Assembly: GCA_009739215.1 (NCBI GenBank)
Contig: VSJF01000005.1
Location: 124,001-188,000 of the forward strand
Reading direction: 5' to 3'
DNA: 64,000 nt
Source of the DNA: Floccularia luteovirens
Lineage: Eukaryota > Basidiomycota > Agaricomycetes > Agaricales > Squamanitaceae
Below the pieces are notes generated by a model, which did not search any database, was not told the DNA's origin, and worked only from the letters and a program-made list of their open reading frames with translations. Each line of letters begins with the position of its first letter. The stretch's first letter is position 1. The position numbers and the translations under genes were made by a program. This document shows, piece after piece, positions 45,539 to 56,386 of this stretch.

Positions 45539-48194
45539 TGTCTTCGTCAGTAACCAAGTCTAATGTTTCAAGTCTTGTTGATCTCGATATTCTGGAACAA
45601 AGAGAAGCGCACTGCGCACTCCTTGTCAGTGAACACGAAGTAGAACTTGAAGAACTCACCATGTATACAGTACTCGAGGCTCTTGTCAAATAAAGACAAA
45701 CGTCATACTCATCACGTGCCGAGCAGAACTCTGTTTTTGCGTTCAAACAAACATTTCACTTGTAATGTTGAATCTCCTTACTACAACTCTCAACTGACCT
45801 TGCATTTGGATCTTCTATGACCCCTGCTAGATAAGTCAGTCAAGGACCGGTTTACTGACAGAGTACAATCGAAAATAAAAAGTTATGAGTGTTTTGGATA
45901 TATGACTTACAATACTCCGGCGCTTCGCAGCCTCCGAGTCTCTAACGCAGATGTTTAGGCATAAACGGCCGATACCTTTCCATGATCAGATATTGAGACA
46001 TAGTAGTTATTTCACCACCGGGTAAGCAGAGCAAGAGTCACTACATCCAGATCACCACTATTTCTTTGGTGCGTTCTCTTATATTCAGGCAGGAGTTCGA
46101 CTATCAAAGCGCCGCCCTGCGTCCGCGGGCCGTGAAATATTCCTAACCCGAACTGACTGTACACATTGGGTGCCCTTCAATCTATCCACCAGTCTAAGAA
46201 ATTTATCTGTAAACGGCAAAGGGAAGCCGGTTGATTCTATGTTTTGTAGTATCCTAATTAGCATGTTTCAAACGCCAAGACTACCCAGACCAAGTAGATT
46301 TTAGGTCTCGAACACACTGACAATGTTCCAGTCATACTCCCCTTCAAAACAGGAATTATGTGGAAATATCAGTCCACTAGCTTGGGAACTTGTGATGGAA
46401 CACATTCTTCCACCGCAGTGGATGATATCCCGTATTCCTCGGCATAAGATGACCACCACGGACGAAGCACCATCTTTTACGGCTATGATTGCAAAATATT
46501 TTTCTGAGGCAATGCAACATCAGCTTTAGCTGTATCACTACATCTTCATCATTTCTTGCTTTATTCTTCATCGCGTTTGTTCCCGTTTTGAACCGTATTC
46601 ACAACTCAGCATCATCAAATTCGTTGCAGCCTGTCAAATTTTTTAGTGTATCAGGTATGCGCTAGAATACTCATAGGTATTCAATGATACCAGGAAAAGC
46701 CTATTGCCCTTTCCAACGTTGCGTTGGCGTAGTTGGTTCAAACGAAGGCTTCCCCATTCGGAACGTAATCCGAAAAGAATCTCTATTTTTCTTTTGCTCG
46801 TGGTTAAAGTTCCCCCGTCTTCTGGTAGCCATTGTTTCCAATTGAGTTATGTTATACTTAGGTATAGCATTTGTACTTCTTTCCATCAGGGTTACGTTTG
46901 ATGTATGCCATGCGCAGTTGTGACTGATGTTTATTCATGACTTCTATCCTGTCCCGAAATAAAGATGTTTTCCTTGCATATGATAGTCAAGTGCATAGCC
47001 TAAGATGACAGCATAACATCACTTCTTTAAATCAAGTTTGATTCTTGGCATACTTAGCCCATGTGTAAGGCAGAATGTGACAAAGATGGCTATTTTAGAA
47101 TCATTAAAAGTGTTGTGGGACGCAATCAGTGATAGAATATTCAGAAGCTTCGGCTGTGATGGGGAATATAACTTGATGTGACGCAAAGATCAATTGCTCT
47201 AGAGCAAGTTATTTTTAGAACATTAGAAAGTCCGGGCGGCATATGTACCAGGCGTAGTCTTCTTTGCTTTGCCCAGTTTTTATATTACTGCATAGTTACC
47301 GTGCAATACTTTTACCAGGTCGTAAGGTGAGGAAGTAGAAATTTTATTAATCGTGGAATTTTACAAGCCAAGTCATCCTGTATCAATATAACAATAATTA
47401 ACTTTTTTAATGAATGAGGCTGTCATATTCTCCTGTGCGATAATTCGGACAGGGTATTTTATGAGTAACACTAGATGGCGGTGATCTCCATCGGAAGGAT
47501 GAATATTCCGACACATTTTTCTTTGTCACAATGAATCTAGATTCTTCGAACCATGATAGATTATGGATAACCCTCCCGAATGTCGTTAGTGCCTTGGTTT
47601 ATTTACAGCTATGCGTGTGACCAATTTGTACACTTCGTATTCATTCCAACATAAAGAATATTATGATTGATATTCTGATGAGTGGCTTTCATCATTAGTA
47701 TTCCGTAAATATATGTTGACCAAGAAGAAGACCAGGGAGAGTTCACGTCAGTCTGCACAGCAGCAGATAATGGTATCATTGTGGCGTTGCAAGTGATACG
47801 GTCATGCCACCCCCGGAATCCCATCCCCGAGGACAACAAGCCGCTGACACATACTCATTGCGTGTACGTGGTGTTTTGTATCACTGATACGTTGCTCCAT
47901 TCCCGGGGCACCCACAGAACTCATCCAGAACCGTGATGTAATTCGTTCAAGTTAGTTGAATCATCAGATTAAATGTAAATGATTAAAGATGTTGAAGATG
48001 GTACTCCTGAGCACATGGGTTATTTTGACGGGGGACCAATGAAATAAATCAGCTGGAATAGAATACGTTAGTTCGGCTGACAAGTCGTGTAAACATCTCA
48101 GCTCTGTGGGTTGGCAGACTTGGCATGATATGATAAAGCATTTTGAGCTGTCATTCATAATATCCGAAAACAAAATTACGTATCGTGGCAATAT
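45539..48194. other. Gene-poor interval
   Basis: About 2.65 kb between the start of the MON2-type gene and the 3' end of the GPI-anchored protein gene. It is AT-rich with many stops in all frames. A 68-codon frame from ATG at 46323 has no motif. No transposon ends or RNA genes were recognised. Confidence 0.5.
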
Positions 48195-49051
48195 CTAGAT
48201 CATGACATACAAGGTCAACACTGTCGTAGTGCTAATAAACATTGTAGCAAGTATACGATACGTGTCCATAAGTCTTGGAACACTGCTGCTCCTCCCAGGT
48301 AAACTTTGACTTGGTTGAGAATCCGTTACATTTGAGCTCGAGGTTGGCAAGTTTGTCACGACTGAAGGACTCGGAAATAATGAGGTCGTTGTGGGTTGCT
48401 GAGAAGGTGATGGTGATGATGATGATGGTAAAAGAGAAGAGTTTGTGGGTGGTGTGGGAGGTGCAGGGTCTGCAATAACTATAGAATCGATTGGGTACCC
48501 ATCTGACTTGCAATCGACAACAAATTCTAAGGAAGATGTAAGACGATGACCATGTTGATATTGACATTGTTATGTGCTTACCAAACGCAGTGTTTCTGGC
48601 CTTTTGCAAAATGACTTCGGCGGCATTTGTAGATGCACCTAGCTCAACCAAACAGTCTATGCATTGCTTCAGCAAAGACCCATGTTCATTCGTGCACATG
48701 CATTCATTAGTCAGACAACTCTAGAGTGTTTTGGTTTAGTGGAGATCTTTGGTTTCAAGTTTTGCATGACAAAATCTCACGTCCAAGACGTTAGCAATCG
48801 GCTTGCAATCTTCACGACACTGATGGGTAAACGAAAATGTCATCATCTTGCATCATATAATTTGGATATTGGATGTACCGCGGCGGGAATTTGACTCAGC
48901 ATGTCTGGTCCAGTTTGGCGGGCTAACACAGTTCTACGCATAAGAACTGATGCTGAAGCTACAATAACATATATGACATCGGTGTTCAATGGTGAAGTTC
49001 CTCACCTTGAGAAACAAGGGCCAAAGCCGAGAAGACAATCAAAAGACGCAT
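48195..49051 (-). CDS. Cys-rich secreted protein with GPI-anchor signal
   Basis: Minus-strand exons 49051-49006, 48922-48879, 48819-48781, 48720-48582 and 48526-48195 sum to 600 nt (199 aa). A signal peptide (MRLLIVFSALALVSQ) is followed by a compact Cys-rich domain: CREDC, SCLTNECMCTNEHG and QCIDCLVEL, with a further CKSDG. That spacing recalls small extracellular Cys-rich domains common in Agaricales, loosely CFEM-like. Next comes a Ser/Thr/Pro-rich stalk (LLPSSSSPSPSQQPTTTS), likely O-glycosylated. The final residues RILATMFISTTTVLTLYVMI form a hydrophobic end typical of a GPI-anchor signal. The expected place is the outer plasma membrane or cell wall. Its function is unknown. Leaving out the last intron would give another frame without the stalk or GPI signal, so I prefer the spliced model. 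Confidence 0.75.
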
Positions 49052-49824
49052 CTTGCAGCGAAAGATGAAGCGAGTTGGTTGAGAACCACAATGTTCACAT
49101 ATGTCGGCTAGCTCTGCGGAGCCATGCTATAGTGTTAGTGCCTCGACTCCTGCCAAGTTCATTCCGCAAGTAATGCAAGCTGCAGGGCTGTTCAAATTTA
49201 GATATATTTGTCACATTCAATGTTCAAAACATCTACGTGCCTTTATCAACACCCAGTAGCTATTTATACCATGGTTTGCAAAATCTTTGCCTCAGCGTTG
49301 AATATACTCAACCAGCTAAGGAGCTTGGACATGGGGTGTTGAATTTCAAATTGAAATTATGCTGCAGTGGCGAGTTACTAAATTTGGTGTGTGACCATCC
49401 CACACCATCTTTCTTTATATATACTCGACAACGCACTCTCAATCTAGCTCCTACAATGTAGTGTGGATTCTGTAATTCACGAAACTTTTATAGCTATGCC
49501 CCAGTCCTTATGCACCTTCCATGACCAATTTTTTCGAAAGGTCGAAGTAACTCAGTAATGCGGCTGCTGATGTCGTCACCACTACCCGGGTCTACCAATA
49601 GTCTATCATTAACAATGCTTATGAATCGTTCTCATGCGCATAGTCTCAGATTCCGGTTTGTCCGGAAGGCTTTCTACTTAAGACTCTTACTACAATCTCG
49701 TTCACACTTTCTAGAGCCCTCTGATAACATCTTCAAAAAAGTTCTTGAAACAACCACACAAGGCTAGTAATCAATTGTCTTGTCGGAAGACTGACATTCA
49801 CCAACTTGATATATCGTTTTATAG
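49052..49824. other. Intergenic interval between divergent genes
   Basis: About 0.77 kb shared by the divergently transcribed GPI-anchored protein and SDR genes. TATA-like runs occur near 49260 (either strand) and near 49417 (plus). No gene is supported. Confidence 0.5.
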
Positions 49825-51067
49825 ATGTCTGCAATCAACAAAATCTCCAAAAGCGTCGTAGTGGTTGCAGGTGGGTTGTTTCTACATCTGAGGGTGCACC
49901 ACACCAGCCGAATGCGATTTTACCCGTGTATATAGGGTTGGGATCCGGAATGGGCACTGGAGCTGCGTCAGCGTAAGTGGACTATAAATAACAAGTTTAA
50001 TACATAATGCTAATCATATTTGTACGTCTTGTATACGTAGCCGGTTATTTTCAAAGCATGGATATAGTGTGGCCCTTATTGCGAGAGGGGCAGCGAGCGT
50101 CCAAAAGCTTTCCGATGAAATTGTTGCATCTGGCGGAGAAGTAAGCAAATGGTGCTCCAACGGGGCACTTGCTAATTTCGTACCATCCAGGCCAAACCAT
50201 TCCCCGTTGCGTCGTACTCTCACGAAGATATAGCGTCAGTATGGAAAGATATTCGCTCACAGTTTCCTAAACCTCAATATGATATTCGTATCGCAATCTT
50301 CAATGTTGCGTTCGGTGTGTGGAAGAAGTTCTTGGATGTCACTCCAGAAGATGTGCAGAACTCCGTTCAAACTAACATTGCGGGAGCATTTGCTTTTTCG
50401 CGTGAAGCTATTCTCACGTTCAAGGAGAATGATATCGCAGAACCGCTCGGAAAAAAGGGAACTCTCTTATTCACTGGTGCTACAGCTAGCTTGAGGGGAA
50501 ACGTTACCACGAGCGCGTTCGCAGCTGGAAAGTTCGGAGTGCGTGCTCTATCACAGAGCTTGGCAAAAGAATTTGGCAAAGAGAATATTCACGTGCGTTG
50601 CCATTCTTGGGCGAAATAGCAACAATCAGTTAATCAGTGAGCTGTCTCACAGGTTTCTCATGTGAGTTTCTATATTTCGGTATAACATTCATTGTACTTA
50701 TCTGCTACGGTGTAGGTTATAATTGATGGCGGTACTGTTCGCATCATCATCTATATTTCCTCATCTGAACTTTTTATCAGGTATCTTGACAGAGCGTAGC
50801 CATGGTGTGAAACCCCAGGAATGGATAACAAATGGTAATGTTAGGTTGAGTCCAGAGGGCATCGCAAATGTAAATCTTTGAAAACTCTAAAGTCCTTATA
50901 CCACTGATCCCAAACAAAACTTATCAAGGCTTATCTGTACCTTTCCAATCAAGATAGGTCGTCTTGGACTTGGGAATTGGATTGTGAGCTTTTGAACATA
51001 CCAAACATAATTTTACGAGAGCTAATGAGTTTATTATATAGTACGACCAGCTCATGAGAAGTGGTAA
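49825..51067 (+). CDS. Atypical short-chain dehydrogenase/reductase-like protein
   Basis: Nine exons: 49825-49870, 49936-49972, 50041-50140, 50191-50592, 50653-50661, 50716-50731, 50781-50869, 50929-50983 and 51042-51067. They total 780 nt (259 aa). The protein starts MSAINKISKSVVVVAGLGSGMGTG, so the usual TGxxxGIG loop is AGLGSGMG. IRIAIFNVAFGVWKKFLDV replaces the NNAG region, and TLLFTGATASLRG precedes SAFAAGKFGVRALSQSLAKEFG. At the SxxYxxxK catalytic site Tyr is Phe (SAFAAGK). The Rossmann fold is clear but classical hydride-transfer catalysis is doubtful unless another residue takes over. I know close relatives with the same FAAGK variant from fungi and bacteria, so this is a family trait rather than decay. 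Exon 5 is only 9 nt (VSH). It is probably cytosolic; the substrate is unknown. Confidence 0.85.
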
Positions 51068-51309
51068 TTCTGCTGTCTACGATGGCTATCGAATAAATTT
51101 AAATTTTTATGCTGTGTACTATACTCTTGGCCTGAATTTATATTTCTGATTGAGTGTGTCAGGATATTACTTCTTACTTCTAAGTTATAAGAAGTCAGCT
51201 TTCTGCGAATACTGGGAGGTCACAATCTATTTGTAGTAAACCCTAACCATGAGTCACACATATTAGCAATTACATATATTTCTCTGGATTCCACAATACT
51301 TCCTCTTCA

Positions 51310-54237
51310 ATGAGAAACTATCGTTCACGTAGCCCTCCTCCATCGAAAAGAGCAAAAGTCGAACATTCATCGCCTGTTTCAAGTTGCAGTCAGCAGGATG
51401 ATAGTCAGCTACAACCCACACAGGACTCTGTTGATCAAGCACACCTAGACGATGACTCGGGAGGATATGAAGAACGAAATGAGGATGATCAAGTATCTGA
51501 TAACGAGAATAATTGTAGTATATGCTTGCAAGAGATCGTTGACCGCACGGTCCTGCCTACATGTTCCCATGAGTTCTGCTTCGACTGCGTGCTTATGTGG
51601 ACAGGTATGTGTTATTCATATATAAGATTGACACGTTCTGAACCTGAACTAGGACAATCTCGTCGGTGTCCTTTATGCTCCCAAGCCATTGGGGAATACT
51701 TGATACACAATATTCGTTCCCATTATGACTATCGCAAACACTATCTAACACCCCTCAGGGTGTCTCCACCCCCTTCCGATACACGATCACAGGCACATGC
51801 GTTGCGGATGCAAGCAAGGGGACGGAGAAGACAGCGGGAAATGAGGTTGAGAGCAACGAATGAAAGGGAAGAGCTTGATAGACTGGAACTGTCTATTGCT
51901 AAGAGAAAATGGATATATAAGCACAATCTATATGCTAAAGTGAGTTTAGACAGGCACCATCTTCTGAATTGTATGCTAATTAAGACCTGGGGATAGCACG
52001 TTGCGTCAAATTCATATACCAAATACCGACCTTGCCCCACGCCTTCTCAATTTGCGGCATCTGCAGACCTGATCTCGCGTACAACCTCATTTCTTAGAAG
52101 GGAGTTGCAGGTCTGGGAGGGTTTGGACGTTGAGGTGAGTCCTCAATAACCCATATATATGCATTTCAATGGAACTAATTCCTGCGATCGTTTAGTTCCT
52201 CACGACTATGACGATATCCCTCATGAAGTCTATAGATATTCGTTCGGAGACAGCAGTGAAATTGCTCTCAGAATTCCTTGATATGGATGCACAGTATGTT
52301 CCAGGGGAGAGACATTTCTACGCAGAACATTTTGCTCATGGTCAGTTTATTCTCTTAGCATTGCCATTATTGGATATTAATTTTGTTCAACTACTCCATA
52401 AGAGGTTTACACATACTTACGGTCGCCGTACAAAGATCTTTTTGTTTATGACACTGTTGTTCAAGTGAGTATTTCTTTCACGTATGGAACATGAGATAAC
52501 ATGCAATCAATAGTATGAGGACCCCCGAAATATCAGTCCTCCACCAGAACCGCGCCGAAATTACCGATGGTATGATAGAACCGCGGATCATTCAAATTCT
52601 CCAGAAACAAATACTCGTTCACATTCACCTCAAAGAGTAAATCAGAGGAGAAAATCAAAACCAGAATCCCCAACAAGATCGGCATCAGTATCATGGTCCC
52701 CCTCTGGGCGACATTACTCCTCTTCTAGCACAGGATTGGACGGTGTATCTATACCATATGCTTCTAACAGTCAAACCCACCAAGACTCGACAATCAGACA
52801 TAGCCGCACTAGGACAGACAATACAGATGTGGGTGGCCATGATGAATCTTCCCACAAACGAAATCGTCGAAGTATTAGTTCCACGACGGACGCGGGTGCG
52901 GCTTGTGTTCCTCATCATGGGGCTCGTCAAGGAGTGACCTCTAAGGTCCACGGGTTCCATCGACCTGACCTGAATGGTAAAGGGAAACAAAAAGAAAAAA
53001 GTGAAGAAGATCTCATGATCTGCACAGCGCCGATTTCCTCCGGAGAAGATAACACCGATAGGTCTACATTCTCAAACTCAAATACCGACACCCAAGCCGT
53101 AATAGAAAATTCAATATCATCAAGGCGAGATACCACGAGAAAGTCAACCCAAATCGGCTGGATCAAGATCGTTGGCCAGTCGACCTGCGAGGAAACCCGT
53201 CCAGCCTGCGAGGCTCCTCACACTGCGGGATTCCGTACGTGCACACCTAGGGACCAACAACCCAAAATCGCGCGACCAGACGGATGGCAAATATAATCAA
53301 GGAAGCAATGCACCTTCGCTAAGTCCCGAGCTTTTCGCAGAGCCAACTTTGTCAATGGAAGCCAATGCCGATATAAACAGTTTAGCGGCTGGTTCTATTC
53401 AAAAACAGACTTTTTGTAATGAGAGCCCAGACATCTCACATCAAGAAGCATGCCATAATAGGAATTCAGACCTGGGGGGCATTCTCATGAAATCACACAG
53501 TCGCGTGACTGGCAACAACGGCATGGAAGATGACCCTTTGTTGACGACACTTTCCAAGCCCCGCCCTGGTGGTTTATTGAAGGAATTTGGGGGTCCGCAA
53601 GAGCTGCAACCTCCATCAGACTTACCTGGTCTCCAAGATACTTCAACAGGTGACATCCCTGAGATGCGAAGTGCACGCGGACCAGCGCAGACAACGGTCT
53701 GCAGAGCAAAGGATGGCGAGAGAGGAGAAGATAGGACGGAACATTGACAATATAGGACTGAATTGTGATGATGGTATTGAAAAAGAGTACGAGTCGATGA
53801 CCAGGAATATCACAGGTAGCCGATCAATCTTACGCTCGGATTCCTTATTAGGTGCAGTTGCCGATTTTCCCATTGGAAGGACAGAGGAACCCTCCCACGT
53901 GCGATCCTCCCCTACAATTGATAACCCCATTAGGAAGGAGGGCCAGTCTAATCCCGCATCGATCGTTAATCTGTCACATTCCCATTATCATATTCAAGTT
54001 ACCACAACCACCACCTCCACCAACAACACATCTATCGATACAACAGCTTCTGACAACTCCACGCGGCCAAATGTCAGCTGCGGTCTCAACTGTGACAGAA
54101 CCTTTCCCGAAGATGATATGGAGCTTTCCGCCAGCACCGTGGCAATCGAAGCCAGATTGCGTATGCGCGCACATCTACATATTAGACTTGCTTCTGAAAA
54201 AAGAATTCACTCCCGCCATATTTTAAACACAAAATAA
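51310..54237 (+). CDS. RING-finger protein, Topors-like; 3' half model uncertain
   Basis: Start MRNYRSRSPPPSKRAKVEH at 51310. The RING domain is completed across the first intron (about 51605-51651): CSICLQEIVDRTVLPTC, SHEFCFDCVLMWTG and RRCPLCSQAI, a C3HC4 pattern. YRKHYLTPLR and a long helical region follow. Further exons give SYTKYRPCPTPSQFAASADL and FLTTMTISLMKSIDIRS, then a Ser/Arg-rich tail. This architecture resembles Topors and related nuclear E3 ubiquitin/SUMO ligases. The tail after about 52.7 kb is open in three successive frames (to 53.05-53.16 kb, 53.1-53.7 kb, then to the stop at 54237). The last frame contains DQRRQRSAEQRMAREE and EARLRMRAHLHIRLASEKR, which fits a family-like C-terminus. 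Short introns (for example near 53.06-53.14 and 53.63-53.67 kb) could join the frames; frameshifts are the alternative. Confidence 0.72.
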
Positions 54238-54616
54238 AATATATCAATACCACTACCGTCTTTTTTTTTTGATCAAAAAACTTGTATGTAAACCTACAAA
54301 AAGACAACAGGAAATGAATAACAGTGCCCGATTTTTAATAAAACTTTCTACAATAAAATGATTCCTGTTAGGGGGGAGGGAGCGAGAGAGGGGGCATTAG
54401 GTGCCAATAAAGAAAACAAGTAAATATTAAGGGTAATTCTAATAACAACAAGATTATAAGGGTCATAGAAATATTCATTCGACGCCTATGGGAGTTTGAA
54501 AGGAAAGTTTTAGCTGCAATCAATGAACGAATGAGATTCTGTGGGTTCGGATATCGTAATAATGTCATTAATAGCGTGCAAGCAGATTCTCTGTTATCTG
54601 GTAAAAAATAAAACCG
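54238..54616. other. Convergent 3' flanks
   Basis: About 0.38 kb between the 3' ends of the RING and homeodomain genes, with a run of T near 54260. Nothing else was recognised. Confidence 0.55.
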
Positions 54617-56386
54617 TCAGTGATCCTCGCGCGATTGTTCACGATCGGACTGAGAGCCGGGAGTTCCAGGAGACTTTGTAACTGGCGTAGAGTAAGGTAT
54701 AAAAGTCGCACGAACGGGATCATAGCGGCCGGCCCGTGAGGATATTGTTGGTATTGGGGGGAGTGTAGTTTCAGAATGTGGCAAACGTTCGGCAGATGGA
54801 GGTGGATCATTAGCTGGCACTGGTACAGCCAAACCGGGGTCTCTCCGTAACGAGAGGGGAGAAACAGACCTGCTTCCAGTGGGGTATGATCCTGCGCCAG
54901 CTGGCCATGCCGAGGAGCTGGAACTCGGCCGAGCTAAGTTTGAAAGGAAATCCCATTGCGGTCGTGGTTCCAATGTGAAAGGTGGGGGAAGAATGCCCGC
55001 GGATGGCTGTGCCTGTGCCGTCGCCTCAGGTAAATAATGAGCAAACCTAGCTCCCGGAGAAGAGGGTCGCGGAGGGACAATAGACGTTGAAAAAGGACTG
55101 TAAGAACTTACGCGATGCGCAGAACGAGTGTGAAATGTATCAAACGCCAAGGAGGAAGTAGATGGCCTCCGTGGTGGAAGGGGAGGCAAGACCCTGGAGG
55201 AGTGACGCGCATGGTGAGAAGTGGGTCTCGTGGCCGGAGATCTGCCTCTCCCTGAATTGAAACCTTCACCACTGGTATACGCCGAATAGAGTGCGGAACG
55301 AGTTTCAGATAATCCTCCTGGGGCTGCGATGTCCTTTTGACGTCTCACAGGCGACGGATGACTATACAATTCGGCACCAGGCATCCCAGGGCCCAAAAGT
55401 CGAGGTGGAGGTTCACTAGGGCTTGAAAATGTTTCCGAACTTTGAGAGGTTCGGACAGCCACCGCCTCATCCTGCCGTTCTCTATAGCTACGCTCGACAT
55501 GGGGGGATTGAAGCATGCTACTGCTTTGTGCTGGTCCGACGGCAAATGAACTCATTGATGCAAAGTCTTGAGTATTGGAGAAACGTCCGTATTTACCAGA
55601 TTGGTCAGGAGATGGTTCACCCTGGTTGCGCGGACGTCTAGCTTTCTGACGCTGATTCTAATGCACGACTAATCGTTACAGGGATCGTTCATAAGGAATT
55701 AGAAATTACTCTCACCTGAAACCATATCTGTAGTAACAAAGGCGTAAGGGGTCCCAAGTTGAATGGTGTTAGTGGTTTGGACTAACCTGTACTTTGCGTG
55801 CGCTCAGGCCAATGGACCGACCAACCTCCTCCCTAACTGCCGTACTTGGAAACCGTGACTGTCAGCAGCAAAGATTCTCAGAACAGGGTGAATACATAAT
55901 GACGGAACCGAAGCATACCTGAGCGAGTAATGCATGTAACACCTCGGACTGGTGGGGCGTCGTTAGAGTGCGCGTCCTCTTCTTCTTCGGTGGGAGCGCA
56001 ACCTGAGGAAAGGGGTCAGAGCCACGGGGTTTCTTCTCAGCTCTAACATCAGTTTCAATGTCAGCAAGTCCGCCCTGGGAGTCGGTGGATAGACTTGATC
56101 TGGAATGGGTTCGTGCTCTTCGCAGGCGTTTGGCCATCGGTTGTTCGAGAGGAGTTCCCGCCCGGTGAACAGGATGAAGTGAGCTACTAGCGCCGACCTC
56201 CTCAGGGAGTGGGGATTTAAAGGAGTGGGAAGGGTTAGAGACTGTGGTATCTTGTTTAGGAGTCCCTTCACCAGCTGGTTGAGTAGAAGTATCTTCGTGT
56301 TCTGCTTGTATTCGTGAAGTCGTGGAGTGTGTAGTAATATTGAAAGAGAGATCAGGAGTCCCAGTGGATGGCCGAGATCCAGACAT
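54617..56386 (-). CDS. Homeodomain transcription factor
   Basis: Minus-strand exons 56386-55919, about 55858-55787, 55727-55716 and 55657-54617 sum to 1593 nt (530 aa). Start MSGSRPSTGTPDLSF. The homeodomain is at about residues 132-193: KKKRTRTLTTPHQSEVLHAL, SRFPSTAVREEVGRSIGL, SARKVQIWFQNQRQKARRPR. Trp, Phe, Asn and Arg of the DNA-contacting WFQNQR motif are all present. It is a typical 60-residue homeodomain, without the three-residue TALE insertion. Flanks are Ser/Pro-rich and disordered, with a basic KRLRRARTH nuclear-localisation-like patch upstream. It is not paired with a second divergent HD gene, so it is not a mating-type A-locus pair. It could be one of the homeodomain regulators of mushroom development known from Schizophyllum, but which one is not determinable here. 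The IWFQ core is its own 12-nt exon. Confidence 0.92.

Noticed and set aside
46323..46529. 68-codon frame starting with ATG
   Set aside because: No signal peptide or domain, and no conserved feature around it.
46681..46760. Possible tRNA-like T-arm (ggttcaaac)
   Set aside because: No matching acceptor stem or anticodon arm could be folded around it.
54617..56386. Mating-type A-locus homeodomain pair
   Set aside because: Only one homeodomain gene is present and no divergent HD partner or MIP/beta-fg neighbour is visible.
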